64,000 nt of DNA from Chryseobacterium aquaeductus (GCF_905175375.1 NZ_CAJIMS010000001.1:1922001-1986000); one strand, 5' to 3'. Shown: positions 46,270 through 56,213, numbered from the stretch's first letter. Numbers and translations: made by a program. The notes: generated by a model from the sequence alone, not told the origin.

Positions 46270-47154
46270 TTAAAATAATGACTTTAAATATAATTTTATT
46301 CTTTTCTTGAGTTTTAGAGGCATTTTGATCTTTTGTTGAGGATACTTTTTCTCAAAGTTTACAATAAATTCTTCCACTCCTTTTGCAGGTATAAACTTTA
46401 ATTCTTGCCAATCCTTTGGATATATAGGATGAAAATTTTTAAACTGAGCATAATTTTCTTGATTTAGATGATCCCATTTGTTATAAAAATCTGAAGTATC
46501 AAAATCACTACTGTGTCCCCAATTATTAATTTTTTGGAGAATTTCATTTTGAGTTCTTGCCCAAGATTGATGGATATTATTCACATTTAGCTTAAGAGAA
46601 TAGCTATTTTGAGGAAACCTGGCATTAATGTATTCTGGAACATTAGTTATAAGAAAGCAAGATTCTGTAAACGGACTGATAACAAAAAAGCCATCTTCAG
46701 TTTGTTTAAAAAGAGTTACAAAATTTACAAAAAAATTGACAGGCGTTTTTTTACTGTTTCTTAAAAGATATTTTTGCTTTCTTAAAAAAGCGGTAAGCTT
46801 TTCAAATCCCACAAGATATTCGTCGCTGTCAATCTGTATATGCCATCCTCCTTTTCCCATTTTCTGGGCGAGCATATTTCTCTGTCTTGTATCTAGATCT
46901 ATTGCACTCAGTTCTTCAACATAAAAAGTGTCGGAATAAAATATAATCTTGTTCTGATGATCTAGTTTTCGAATTTCCGAAAAAACAGTGTCTGGAATTT
47001 CAAAATCATTACCTGTCCATGTTTTTCCATCTTTATCATAGCATATAAAAATTTCGTCAGAAAAATCATAGATCTGTTTTATAGAATTAAAAATAAATTT
47101 ATAGTCATAGGATAAAAGATATCCAACCTTAATAATTTTGTTTTTACTTCTCAT
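46270..47154 (-). CDS. Glycosyltransferase-like protein (GT-A type)
   Basis: A 294-aa protein. IKVGYLLSYDYKFIFNSIKQI begins a nucleotide-binding-like fold, and GKGGWHIQIDSDEYL near residue 105 contains a DxD-like metal site, as in family 2 transferases. The rest is divergent and aromatic-rich and I know no closer family. It is 3 bp downstream of the next gene (start 48036), so it is the last gene of that coupled run. Its role in glycan assembly is inferred from the motif and context. Confidence 0.65.
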   Translation of the reverse strand: MRSKNKIIKVGYLLSYDYKFIFNSIKQIYDFSDEIFICYDKDGKTWTGNDFEIPDTVFSEIRKLDHQNKIIFYSDTFYVEELSAIDLDTRQRNMLAQKMGKGGWHIQIDSDEYLVGFEKLTAFLRKQKYLLRNSKKTPVNFFVNFVTLFKQTEDGFFVISPFTESCFLITNVPEYINARFPQNSYSLKLNVNNIHQSWARTQNEILQKINNWGHSSDFDTSDFYNKWDHLNQENYAQFKNFHPIYPKDWQELKFIPAKGVEEFIVNFEKKYPQQKIKMPLKLKKRIKLYLKSLF

Positions 47155-47157
47155 GAT

Positions 47158-48036
47158 TTATTTTTTTGATTCCAAATTAGAGTACAGTCCATCAAGAATA
47201 CCTTTTATATATGCTTTTGCCATCGAGAATTTTCCTTTTTTGAGAGCTCTTCTAGCGAGTGTCCATCGTTCTTTGGTAACATATTTTATATTTCCATTGT
47301 ATAATCTACACATCCAAATTCGATTTCTGGTCATGTAATATTGGTAGAAACTACTTCTGTTGGTAAACAGATTGTATGCTTCGCAATGAGTATTTACTGC
47401 TATTTTCCACGAAGTATTTTTGAGCAATCGCAAACTCCATTCAGATTCTTCATAGTACATGAAAAACGTTTCGTTCATATATCCTATGTCATCTAAAATT
47501 TCTTTTCTGAACATGAGAGCACTGCCATCTACATAATCTATATTGTAGTTATAATCAGATACTTTTACATTCTCCTTGTATTTTTCGTAGTTAATGTGAT
47601 CGCCTGCAAAACCTTTCTCCGGAAACAATAGACCACCGTCTGAAAATATTTTATTACGGTCATTTCTATAACAAATTCTGGGACCGATCATTCCAATATC
47701 TGGTAAATCCTGTAAATCTGTATATAATTTGTTGATAGCTGCTAATGATATTTCGATGTCTGGATTGAGTAACAGAAAATAGTTTTTTCCATCCTCAAGA
47801 GCTTTTTTAATTGCCAGATTATTTCCGTAAGCATATCCACCGTTATAATTACTTAACAGAATATTTATGCTTTTTTGAAATCCGAGTTTTTCAATATCAT
47901 TCTTGTCTTTTGAATCATTATCTACCACATAAATAGATTTCTCAAAGACTCCCTCTTTTAATAAAGAATCAACTTCCCGGCTTGTATCATCATAAGAATT
48001 GTAATTCAGAATAATGATTGCTAGATCATTCATCAT
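47158..48036 (-). CDS. Family 2 glycosyltransferase (rhamnosyltransferase-like)
   Basis: 292 aa from the ATG at 48036, chosen because it overlaps the upstream stop by ATGA; the longer frame to 48054 is less likely. GT-A features: LAIIILNYNSYDDTSREVDSL, YVVDNDSKDKNDI, NGGYAYGNNLAI and FLLLNPDIEIS with the catalytic NPD. Later come DGSALMFRKEILDDIG and FMYYEESEWSLRL, typical of COG1216 rhamnosyltransferase-like enzymes that extend cell-surface polysaccharide. It is coupled to both neighbours. Confidence 0.85.
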   Translation of the reverse strand: MMNDLAIIILNYNSYDDTSREVDSLLKEGVFEKSIYVVDNDSKDKNDIEKLGFQKSINILLSNYNGGYAYGNNLAIKKALEDGKNYFLLLNPDIEISLAAINKLYTDLQDLPDIGMIGPRICYRNDRNKIFSDGGLLFPEKGFAGDHINYEKYKENVKVSDYNYNIDYVDGSALMFRKEILDDIGYMNETFFMYYEESEWSLRLLKNTSWKIAVNTHCEAYNLFTNRSSFYQYYMTRNRIWMCRLYNGNIKYVTKERWTLARRALKKGKFSMAKAYIKGILDGLYSNLESKK

Positions 48037-49160
48037 ATTAACACCTTTTTCCATTTTTCAATAGCATTTTCTTCAGAAAAATTTTGTTTAAAATAATCTT
48101 CGGCTTCTTTTTTTACATTTTGGTAATAAGATTCATTTTCTAGTAACGAAAGAATGTTATTTTTGAATATCTCCGGATTATTATTGACCAAACAGCCATT
48201 GGCGGATTTAGATGCAAAACCATCAATTGCACGTTCCGTTCCCACTACAGGTAACGAATAAGATAAAGCTTCAATCACCTTGATTTTAATGCCTGTTCCT
48301 TCCAGCATTGGGCAAAGCGAAATTTTTGCATCGTGATAGTATTCATCTAAACTCTCCGCAAATTCTATATATTGTACATTTTTCACTTTTTCAAGATGTC
48401 TGCAGACTCGTCCGATAATTAAAATTCTTATGCTTTCTGGTAGCAAATTGTGCACCTTATCAAAAAACCATTTTATTGATTTTACATTGAAAATATTGTC
48501 TGAACCTACAAAAATAAGGTCATATTTTTTTTCAGAATCTGAAGAAAAATTACATTTAAATGATGGCGGAATATTAACTACTTTATCACCTAAAAACCCT
48601 TTAAAAACAAAATTTTCGTCGTTTGAGATTGTTACTACTTGATCAAATTTTGAAAGATTATTTATTTCTTCCTCAAAACGTTCTCCTATTTTGAGCGATG
48701 GGTTTTTAAAAAACTCATTCAAGGTAATCCAATCGTGCGTGTCTACGATTTTTATGGGATTATTCGGTAAGGCTTGATCGATTAGGCCGGCCCAAAATTC
48801 ATAGTTAATAATGACGTAATCATATTTTTTAGTTTTAAATATTTTCTTAAAACTTTCTTTAATGTAAGATGTCAATAGATGATTTGATGTATTTCCTGAT
48901 TTTGAAAATTTATACTTCCAATATTCTGAAGATGTAATGTTCTTCACAGGTCTTCTTGCAAGCAGAAATAGATTGTCAACCAGATTTTCATCAAAATTCT
49001 TATCATCTCCCATGCCGCTGTAGATATCTTCTATACCGACCAAATCGATCTGATGACCAAGCTTTTTCAAAATTGTTAATACACTTTTTGCTCTCGTTAC
49101 ATTTCCTGCCCTGTTAGAAAATGGGTTTTCCGGAAAAAAAAATAGAATTTTTTTTGTCAT
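48033..49160 (-). CDS. GT-B fold glycosyltransferase (group 1)
   Basis: 375 aa from the ATG at 49160, which overlaps the preceding stop (TGATG). N-terminus KILFFFPENPFSNRAGNVTRAKSVL; the C-terminal Rossmann domain has SLCPMLEGTGIKIKVIEALSYSLPVVGT, with the Glu-x7-Glu-like nucleotide-sugar site (EGTGIKIKVIEAL). This is a family 4-like retaining transferase. It sits in the middle of four genes with zero to one base overlaps, indicating assembly of one glycan. Donor and acceptor unknown. Confidence 0.8.
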   Translation of the reverse strand: MTKKILFFFPENPFSNRAGNVTRAKSVLTILKKLGHQIDLVGIEDIYSGMGDDKNFDENLVDNLFLLARRPVKNITSSEYWKYKFSKSGNTSNHLLTSYIKESFKKIFKTKKYDYVIINYEFWAGLIDQALPNNPIKIVDTHDWITLNEFFKNPSLKIGERFEEEINNLSKFDQVVTISNDENFVFKGFLGDKVVNIPPSFKCNFSSDSEKKYDLIFVGSDNIFNVKSIKWFFDKVHNLLPESIRILIIGRVCRHLEKVKNVQYIEFAESLDEYYHDAKISLCPMLEGTGIKIKVIEALSYSLPVVGTERAIDGFASKSANGCLVNNNPEIFKNNILSLLENESYYQNVKKEAEDYFKQNFSEENAIEKWKKVLI

Positions 49161-50401
49161 CACAATGATTTAATAACGGAATCGTACTTATTGATTACAG
49201 CATTCCAGGAATAATTTTTTAATACGTAATTTTTTGCTTTTGTGCCTTCTGTGAGCAAATCTTTGTTATTTAAATAAAAATGGAGAGCTTCCGAGAATTC
49301 GCTACTGTTTTTAAAACTTTTGCCTGTATCACTTTTTTCTACATGAGCATATAAAACTTCACAATTTCTGTTTACAATTACAGGGATTTCTGAAAACATC
49401 GCTTCAAGTGTTACCAAAGAAAGACTTTCATAAAATGAAGGCATGATGAGAGCACAAGCATTTTTCAGCAAGGTATTTTTTAATTGATCATCTACAAAAC
49501 CTGTTAAAATAATATCTTCTCCTTGTAATAGTTTTTCATCAAGAGAATTTTTACCTACCAAAACTAATTTCAGATCTTCAACGTCTGAATGTTTTTTTTT
49601 AAAGTCGTTAAAATATTCAATCATCATTACGCAACCTTTATCTTCCACAATTCTTCCGATGTAGACAAAATATTTTTTTGGACTTAGATATTGAGGTAAT
49701 TCTCCCACAGTATTGTCGTAGTCATCAAACCCGATGCCTGCAATTTCAGAATTTATATCTTTTGTCTGAGGATACACCTTTTCTACAAGATCTTTTTCAG
49801 TCTCTGTGTTGTACATGATGAATTTTGGTGAAGAGAATAATTGTCGATACCCATCAAGATAAAATTGAGGTTCGTCGTGTGCCGTAGGAATAAGAATGCT
49901 TTTCTCTGCAACTTCTTTTATACCAATGTTGGTAGGATGATATAGATAAGTAAAGAAAATAAAAGCCCGATAATCATCTTTTTTAGCTTTAATAAATTCA
50001 ATCAAATCAGTCGAGTATGGTCCTTGTACTTCCAACCAAGTATTGAAATTAAAATTCTTTTTTTTGTATTTAAATCTTTTTAAAAGCAGATAAGGAAAAT
50101 TTAAAAAACTTAATTTTTGATTTCCGTACTTATAAAGATTTCTAGCAAATTTGCTAAGACGATTAAATTTGTTTAGATCTTTTTTTAAAGTTTTGAATCT
50201 TCTTACTGTGATGTTATTGATAGTTTCAGTTCCTTCAGGATAATGATTGTTCCAAAATTCATATTCTATTGCACAAGTAGTGATGACTTCTAGATGATGG
50301 TTGGCAGACAGTTTTTCAGCAAGTAGTCTGGCGTGAAATTCGGCTCCGCCATTGATTTCTAAGCCATATCTCTGCACAACTATTGCTATTTTGTCTTTCA
50401 T
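49160..50401 (-). CDS. Family 4 glycosyltransferase
   Basis: A 413-aa GT-B enzyme. MKDKIAIVVQRYGLEINGGAEFHARLLAE is the N-terminal acceptor-domain start (family motif YGLEINGGAE). KKYFVYIGRIVEDKGC opens the donor domain, and ALIMPSFYESLSLVTLEAMFSEIPVI contains the ExxxLxxLE UDP/GDP-sugar site. It overlaps the next gene by 1 nt. It belongs to the surface-glycan cluster; linkage unknown. Confidence 0.85.
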   Translation of the reverse strand: MKDKIAIVVQRYGLEINGGAEFHARLLAEKLSANHHLEVITTCAIEYEFWNNHYPEGTETINNITVRRFKTLKKDLNKFNRLSKFARNLYKYGNQKLSFLNFPYLLLKRFKYKKKNFNFNTWLEVQGPYSTDLIEFIKAKKDDYRAFIFFTYLYHPTNIGIKEVAEKSILIPTAHDEPQFYLDGYRQLFSSPKFIMYNTETEKDLVEKVYPQTKDINSEIAGIGFDDYDNTVGELPQYLSPKKYFVYIGRIVEDKGCVMMIEYFNDFKKKHSDVEDLKLVLVGKNSLDEKLLQGEDIILTGFVDDQLKNTLLKNACALIMPSFYESLSLVTLEAMFSEIPVIVNRNCEVLYAHVEKSDTGKSFKNSSEFSEALHFYLNNKDLLTEGTKAKNYVLKNYSWNAVINKYDSVIKSL

Positions 50402-50508
50402 AGAGAAATAAATATTTTGAACTTCAACAATTATTACCAGACGGTAGATTTAAGCTTTTTCTGACTTTTATCTTTCTGGAATTATTTGAAAATAAAGCTA
50501 ATATAAAA

Positions 50509-51792
50509 TCAACTTCTGCCTTTTATTTTTTTTAAAACTTCATTCACTTTTTTTCGCGCTTTATTGTAAAATCCTTTTTCTAGATATTTTACTCTTTTTT
50601 CTAAAATCTTATTTTCACTTAGTAAACTGACTAGTTTATTTTTTATTTCGTGGTCATTTCTGTCAACTAATATGGTGTTTTCGATAATGTGCAATCTTTT
50701 TTTCATTTTTGTGCCAATTGCCTCCAAAGAAAAATAAGTTTTAATGTCCTCTTTTGCTCTCTTTCCTATTTCTGCAGCATGACTTTGATTTTCAAAAACA
50801 AATTTCATCAACTCTGCAGCATGATCGGTATCAGGTTCTGACCAATAATTGTTTTTTGGCAAAACACTCAGGTCATAATCATGTTTTATCATTTTATATT
50901 TTACCAAAAAGGAATTGTTGACGTTCATAAAATCAAGATTTCCTGAGTATCCTGTCGCAATTACAGGTTTCCCCAATGCCATAGCTTCTGCCATTGTAAG
51001 TCCGAAACCTTCGGAACGATGTAAAGAAACATAGCAGTCTGCAAAATTCATCAAAGCGAGAAGGTCATTTCTTCTCAGCATTTCTTCTTTGTAAATAATG
51101 CTGCTGTTATTACCAATCCTCGCGATCACTTTTTTTCTTGCTCTTGAAAGGTTACTGCCTGGTATAGAGGTTTTAAGAACTAGTTTTACTTTTTCGTTGT
51201 CTGTACCAAAAGCTTTCTCATAAGCATCTATAAGTGCGAGCGTATTTTTTCGCTCGATCAAGCTGTTATAATCAAAAACAAAAAGGAAATTGTAGTTGTC
51301 CGCAGAAAGACCAGTTTCAAAGTTTTCATTTATATCTTTCTCGTCGATATTTATCGCATGAGGTATGTTGACAACAGGAATATTAGATTTTAGAGACATA
51401 GAATCAAGACAATATCTGGAGCAAGTCCAGATTTCATCATAATACTTAAAATATTCAATATATTCTTCCGGAAATTCTTCCATTTCCCAAGCCCAATACC
51501 CAATATTATATTTATTCTCAAAAAAGGCAGCCTTTTTTTCTTTGAAAAAGCTGTAAATAGTGTCCATATTTACATGCACCATATTCACAGGATAATCATT
51601 TGTATTTTCATCAAAATTCACAGAATTATCATTTAATCTATGACTAAGATGCATATTGAAATTAATAGGTTTTGCAGGAATACCTACTTTCTCCAAAGCT
51701 TTTAGATTATTGCGTATTGCTTCTCCAAATCCAATTTCAGCATTAAAGAAACCCGAAATATTTATACCAAATTCCTCTTTATTATTTTTCAT
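50509..51792 (-). CDS. Family 4 glycosyltransferase with C-terminal coiled coil
   Basis: A 427-aa GT-B enzyme. INISGFFNAEIGFGEAIRNNLK opens the acceptor domain, YNIGYWAWEMEEFPEEY is typical of mannosyl-/galactosyl-transferase relatives, and DCYVSLHRSEGFGLTMAEAMALGKPVI is the donor site with E-G-x-G-L-x-x-x-E. Residues 375-427 are a basic coiled coil (LLSENKILEKRVKYLEKGFYNK), absent from most relatives, which may recruit it to the membrane or to partners. The stop is followed by a 107-bp gap; its start overlaps the upstream gene by 11 nt. Confidence 0.83.
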   Translation of the reverse strand: MKNNKEEFGINISGFFNAEIGFGEAIRNNLKALEKVGIPAKPINFNMHLSHRLNDNSVNFDENTNDYPVNMVHVNMDTIYSFFKEKKAAFFENKYNIGYWAWEMEEFPEEYIEYFKYYDEIWTCSRYCLDSMSLKSNIPVVNIPHAINIDEKDINENFETGLSADNYNFLFVFDYNSLIERKNTLALIDAYEKAFGTDNEKVKLVLKTSIPGSNLSRARKKVIARIGNNSSIIYKEEMLRRNDLLALMNFADCYVSLHRSEGFGLTMAEAMALGKPVIATGYSGNLDFMNVNNSFLVKYKMIKHDYDLSVLPKNNYWSEPDTDHAAELMKFVFENQSHAAEIGKRAKEDIKTYFSLEAIGTKMKKRLHIIENTILVDRNDHEIKNKLVSLLSENKILEKRVKYLEKGFYNKARKKVNEVLKKIKGRS

Positions 51793-52786
51793 AAATATCT
51801 TTTCTAAAAATTTCTTTTAATTTATTTTCAAATACAGTTTCCTCATTCAGAACGACGTTTTTATACGTTTTGAAATTTAGAATATGCAATGAATAATTGT
51901 CAAAAACACATTGCATCTTGTTTAGGATAACCGGAATTTTTTCTGACCTGAAATTAAATTTATATTCATCAGGTATCATCAGGTCTTCATAATAAGCCGA
52001 CGAACCGTTTTTCCCTGAAATAATGCAACAATCCTGAGATACAGATTCTCTCAACATCTTGTCTCTTCCCGGGTTTTCTCCGAAATCAACGTACAACAAA
52101 GATTTTGACATTATTTCTTTGATCTGTTCAGCGTTCATATTTTCAATCGGAACCCAATTTAATTCTGGAGAACTTTTTATCAGTAAAGAGATTTCCTCTT
52201 TTCCCTTTTTTGGGTTATACAAAACTTTTCTGTCACTTAAATCTTTTTTGATCACATTTATATCTGCTGTGAACGAAGGGTTGATGTAGTCGCAAACATA
52301 GTCAATCTGACTCTCTGGAATTCCTTGTTGTTTCAAATACACACTAGATCGATGAGATTGTGCCCAGTGGAAAACATTGGGTAAAGGCTCAAAATAATAC
52401 TCTTTATCTTTCTGCTGATAAAATAATTTGGAAAAAAAACTCTGCTTACGAATTCTATAATCCATCAATATTTTATAAAAATCAACACTCAGCCACCAAA
52501 CTACTTTTTGGCTTAAAGGATATTTTTTAATCAGAAAAGTCATCGATTCCGGGATAATAAGAATTGTATCAGGATGATCCTCTACAGAATCTATTTCTTG
52601 AGTTTTGTAAACGGAATAATTTTTTGCCTTTGCATTTCTTCTCTTAGGAATATAATGCATGAAAACATTTTTCACACCTATTTTATCCAGCCTGTCCGCC
52701 AATTGATGCAATGCTTCCGGCCCACCGGTAACTTTTCTTGGTGGACAAAAAATGATGATTTTAGAATCGTCTTTATAGTTAATCAT
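51782..52786 (-). CDS. Unrecognised glycosyltransferase-like protein
   Basis: A 334-aa protein. IIIFCPPRKVTGGPEALHQLADRL looks like the N-terminal loop of GT-B enzymes, and LYVDFGENPGRDKMLRESVSQDCCIISGK resembles the donor-site region, with Gly-x-Asp-x-x-x-Arg-Glu instead of the usual Glu-x7-Glu. This could be a degenerate or unusual transferase. Its 3' end overlaps the family 4 enzyme downstream by 11 nt. I cannot place it in a named family; the glycosyltransferase call relies on these resemblances and on context. Confidence 0.55.
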   Translation of the reverse strand: MINYKDDSKIIIFCPPRKVTGGPEALHQLADRLDKIGVKNVFMHYIPKRRNAKAKNYSVYKTQEIDSVEDHPDTILIIPESMTFLIKKYPLSQKVVWWLSVDFYKILMDYRIRKQSFFSKLFYQQKDKEYYFEPLPNVFHWAQSHRSSVYLKQQGIPESQIDYVCDYINPSFTADINVIKKDLSDRKVLYNPKKGKEEISLLIKSSPELNWVPIENMNAEQIKEIMSKSLLYVDFGENPGRDKMLRESVSQDCCIISGKNGSSAYYEDLMIPDEYKFNFRSEKIPVILNKMQCVFDNYSLHILNFKTYKNVVLNEETVFENKLKEIFRKDIYEK

Positions 52787-52871
52787 TAGCGAGAAAAATT
52801 AATCTTTAAGTTAAATGAAAGATAAAATAAAAAACAAAAGTACGAGAATTAAAAATAATTTAGGAATTGAA

Positions 52872-53825
52872 TTAAATCAAATCATCAACCCAATTTTCAA
52901 TAAGATATTTATTCAGCAATTCTTTTGAAACTTTTGCGTAAGGAATTTCAAAAAAAGAATTAGGGATATTGATTTCTTCCGCATTTTCTATAATATGAAT
53001 ATTTTCAGGATTATAAAAATCATAGTTGACAATATCAGTATTTGTCGTAATTAACTTTTTTTGAAGACCTAAACTTTCAAAAACTCTAAAACTCAATCCT
53101 TGTTGTTGAGTTCTGTGTACATCAAGCATAATTTCAGATTCAGCCAAAAATGCATTGTTTTCTGCAATAGATAAGGTTTTTCCTGAAAACTCCAAATAAG
53201 GATCATCTTTTTTCTTTGAGGTGAAAATAATGATTTTGTAATTGATTTTCAGCTCGTGCAATCGTTTAGCGATCTTTTGAAAGACAGGAAATCTGTTGTC
53301 TAACGAACTTATGCTGAAAACTTTGTACTTTAATTCAGCAGGAATGTTATCAATATAATTATAAATGAAATTGGTTTTAAAAAGCAAATTGTACTTTTCG
53401 CAATCCTTTTTTTCAAACGAAAAAACTTTATCAAATAATGACAATATTTTTTTTGTTTTTGGATATCTGTTGATAGAATCACTGATTATTAAAACAGATT
53501 TCGCAGACTTTTTATTAATTGCTTTAATCGTTTTCTGAGATAAAAAATCTGCCTTGATGTAAATTGCAACATCAATTTTTTCAATGTTTTCAAGTTCTTT
53601 TAAAATGATATTATTGTAGTGAACGTGTTTTAGATTCAGAACACCTGTGTTTTTGGTGAAAAAATTAAATATTTTATGACCAAAACTCGGATATTTATAT
53701 CTGAAATTGTGAAAATTAATGTGCTTTACAATATGACCTTTTGCTTCTAAAGCATCTGCAATATATTGATTAAATCCCCAATTATCGTAGGTGATGAGTA
53801 GTATTGTATTTTTTTCTGCAATCAT
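52872..53825 (-). CDS. CgeB-like / GT-B glycosyltransferase-like protein
   Basis: A 317-aa protein. NTILLITYDNWGFNQYIADALEAKGH is a GT-B-like N-terminus. ESEIMLDVHRTQQQGLSFRVFESLGLQKKLITTN resembles the donor site of CgeB/DUF3880-type transferases (x-Arg-x-Phe-Glu-x-x-x). It starts 1 bp after the family 9 gene and is coupled to it. It is probably a transferase for LPS or another surface glycan. Confidence 0.65.
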   Translation of the reverse strand: MIAEKNTILLITYDNWGFNQYIADALEAKGHIVKHINFHNFRYKYPSFGHKIFNFFTKNTGVLNLKHVHYNNIILKELENIEKIDVAIYIKADFLSQKTIKAINKKSAKSVLIISDSINRYPKTKKILSLFDKVFSFEKKDCEKYNLLFKTNFIYNYIDNIPAELKYKVFSISSLDNRFPVFQKIAKRLHELKINYKIIIFTSKKKDDPYLEFSGKTLSIAENNAFLAESEIMLDVHRTQQQGLSFRVFESLGLQKKLITTNTDIVNYDFYNPENIHIIENAEEINIPNSFFEIPYAKVSKELLNKYLIENWVDDLI

Positions 53826-53826
53826 A

Positions 53827-54834
53827 TTAATTCAGAACTTTATTCAAAAAATCTTTCAGTTGATTCTCAAACAATTCAGGTTTAAAATCTGAATAATCTG
53901 AAGATTGAGGAACAAAATCGTTTAAGTGCAAAAATCTGTCCACAGTAGGATTGCTCGTCCATGCCCAGCCTTTTGATTCGATATGTGGTGCGAAAATAGT
54001 AAAAGTTGGAATATTTAATGACTTACTGAGATTGGTTGCACCACCTTCATTGCCAATGAGACATTTACAAAGACTTGTGACGGCGGCAAATTCACGAAGA
54101 TTCTTGGTGTCAAAATCTTTTACGATTGCTTGCTGTGTTTCAGTAGAGACCATATTGAATATTTGTAGAAAAAGCTCTTTTTGAGACGGAAGATAGTTAC
54201 ATAAAATCTTAGAATTAGCTTTAGTTTCAACAATATCATCTAAAATTTTCGCCATGTATTCCAAAGGATATGTCTTTTCTTCAGTGCTCCCAAAAGTACT
54301 GATCATCACTAAGTTATCATTTTCCGTCAGTTTATTTTCAGAAAGAATATTTTTTGCATTCTCTGATTCCTGATCCGAAATATAAGTTTTTGGAAAAACT
54401 TCTTCAAACTTAATGTCCAGAGGTTCAAGTAACTGTAAACGATGTTCAATACCTAATGTAGTATTTTCAGATAAAGCTTTTCTTCTTCTTTTTACCGGAT
54501 GAGTGTAGAAAAGCTGAGTGTATTTTTTAAAAAAACCGATTCTTTTTTTGGCCCCAGACAACAACGAGAGTAATCCAGTGTCAATCTTAGAATACAAATC
54601 AATTACGATGTCAAACTTTTGCTTTTTAATGGCTTTCGCCATTTGCATAAAGTTTTTATCATCCCAGAAAATCACATGATCCAGATAAGGGTTGCCAAGT
54701 AAAATTTGTTGATGTTTTTCCTCCAAAAGAAAACTTATTTCTGCATCAGGATACTTCTTTTTCAATAAAGGAAAAGTGGTAGAGCTTACCAATATATCAC
54801 CCATGAATTTTTTCTGAATGATTAAAATCTTCAT
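53827..54834 (-). CDS. Family 9 glycosyltransferase (heptosyltransferase-like)
   Basis: 335 aa from MKILIIQKKFMGDILVSST (ATG at 54834; the frame extends 11 codons further into the previous gene, which is unlikely). The GT9 features are MGDILVSSTTFPLLKKKYP, LLSGAKKRIGFFKKY and LIGNEGGATNLSKSLNIPTFTIF, close to the ADP-heptose site of WaaC/WaaF. Family 9 enzymes add heptose or related sugars to the LPS inner core. It is separated by only 1 bp from rocD, so it is probably expressed with it. Confidence 0.85.
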   Translation of the reverse strand: MKILIIQKKFMGDILVSSTTFPLLKKKYPDAEISFLLEEKHQQILLGNPYLDHVIFWDDKNFMQMAKAIKKQKFDIVIDLYSKIDTGLLSLLSGAKKRIGFFKKYTQLFYTHPVKRRRKALSENTTLGIEHRLQLLEPLDIKFEEVFPKTYISDQESENAKNILSENKLTENDNLVMISTFGSTEEKTYPLEYMAKILDDIVETKANSKILCNYLPSQKELFLQIFNMVSTETQQAIVKDFDTKNLREFAAVTSLCKCLIGNEGGATNLSKSLNIPTFTIFAPHIESKGWAWTSNPTVDRFLHLNDFVPQSSDYSDFKPELFENQLKDFLNKVLN

Positions 54835-54835
54835 C

Positions 54836-56086
54836 TTAATTCCCAAACTCCAAAATCGTTTTTTCAATAATTCTCACACAATCCAACAATTGCTCTTCTG
54901 TAATCACCAATGGTGGTGCCAATCTGATGATGTTTCCGTGAGTGGGCTTTGCAAGAAGTCCGTTTTCTTTTAACAGTAAACAAAGATTCCAGGCGGTTGA
55001 GCTTTCGGGAGTATCGTTAATCAAGATGGCGTTTAATAGACCTTTTCCTCTTACTTTGGTAATCAGATCAGACTTTTCAATTACTTTTTCAATTTCAGAT
55101 CTGAATAACTGACCCAATTCTTCCGCTCTTTCCGAAAGTTTTTCTTCTTCTACAACATCTAAAGCGGCAATGGCAACTGCGCAAGCGATAGGATTTCCTC
55201 CGAAAGTAGAACCGTGCTGTCCAGGTTTGATAACATTCATGATTTCGTCATTCGCCAAAACTGCAGACACAGGATACATCCCACCCGAAAGTGCTTTCCC
55301 TAAAATTAAAATATCAGGTTGTACATCTTCATGATGACAAGCGATTAATCTTCCGGTTCTTGCAATTCCCGTTTGTACCTCATCTGCAATGAAAAGAACA
55401 TTGTGTTTTTCACATAATTCAGAAGCATTTTTAAGGAAATTTTCGTCAGGAACATAAACTCCGGCTTCACCCTGAATAGGCTCAACTAAAAATGCTGCAA
55501 TATTTTGAGCATCATTTTTCAGAACTTCCTCCAGAGCTGCAAGATCATTGTAAGGAATTTTTACAAATCCCGGAGTGAAAGGACCGTAATTTTTATTGGC
55601 ATCAGGATCGTTTGAGAAAGAAACAATCGTCGTTGTTCTTCCGTGGAAGTTGTTTTCACAAACTACAATTTTTGCTGCGTTTTCCGAAATTCCTTTTACT
55701 TCGTAGCTCCATTTTCTTGCTAATTTTACCGCAGTTTCTACAGCTTCAGCTCCGGAATTCATCGGTAAAACTTTATCAAAACCGAAAAGGGTAGTGATTT
55801 TTTTCTCGTATTCTCCTAAACTTGAATTGTAAAATGCTCTTGACGTCAAAGCTAATTTTTTAGCCTGATTAACTAAAGCTTCTACAATTTTTGGGTGCGA
55901 ATGTCCTTGGTTAACAGCTGAGTAAGCCGAAAGGAAATCATAATATTTTTTACCTTCAACATCCCAAACAAAAACACCTTCACCTTTATCTAAAACCACA
56001 GGAAGCGGATGATAATTGTGAGCACCATGTTTTTCTTCGAGTTCGATAAAATATTGTGAGTTTTTTGTTTCTTCTACTGTTGACAT
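54836..56086 (-). CDS. rocD: Ornithine aminotransferase
   Basis: 416 aa from [20 protein letters not shown] (ATG at 56086); the upstream frame to 56197 is non-coding. A PLP-dependent class III aminotransferase converting ornithine to glutamate-5-semialdehyde. Conserved: [74 protein letters not shown] and the PLP-lysine in [18 protein letters not shown]. Its stop is 1 bp from the start of the heptosyltransferase-like gene, an odd metabolic neighbour for a glycan gene. A TAACTTTG box (56112-56105 on the minus strand) lies about 19 bp before the start. Confidence 0.93.
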   Translation of the reverse strand: MSTVEETKNSQYFIELEEKHGAHNYHPLPVVLDKGEGVFVWDVEGKKYYDFLSAYSAVNQGHSHPKIVEALVNQAKKLALTSRAFYNSSLGEYEKKITTLFGFDKVLPMNSGAEAVETAVKLARKWSYEVKGISENAAKIVVCENNFHGRTTTIVSFSNDPDANKNYGPFTPGFVKIPYNDLAALEEVLKNDAQNIAAFLVEPIQGEAGVYVPDENFLKNASELCEKHNVLFIADEVQTGIARTGRLIACHHEDVQPDILILGKALSGGMYPVSAVLANDEIMNVIKPGQHGSTFGGNPIACAVAIAALDVVEEEKLSERAEELGQLFRSEIEKVIEKSDLITKVRGKGLLNAILINDTPESSTAWNLCLLLKENGLLAKPTHGNIIRLAPPLVITEEQLLDCVRIIEKTILEFGN

Positions 56087-56104
56087 ATTCTTTTTGCTTT
56101 TTGA

Positions 56105-56112
56105 CAAAGTTA
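56105..56112 (-). promoter_or_regulatory. Probable -7 box of the rocD operon
   Basis: TAACTTTG on the minus strand, about 19 bp upstream of the rocD ATG; no clear TTG at the expected -33 position. Confidence 0.4.
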
Positions 56113-56179
56113 AGAATTTAATGCTAAAAGCTGAAACATTAAAAACTTCAAGGTAAAGGGAGCGGTTTAAATGTATATA

Positions 56180-56212
56180 CCTGCGTGGTGCGAGCATCTT
56201 GCTCGTGTCCGC
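56180..56212. repeat. REP-like hairpin repeat, left copy
   Basis: GCGGACACGAGC-A2-GATGCTCGC on the minus strand, followed by ACCACGCAGG: a hairpin (CGAGC/GCTCG). It is an imperfect inverted copy of the repeat at 56789-56820 and abuts the stop codon of the RAYT gene. Confidence 0.75.
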
Positions 56213-56213
56213 A

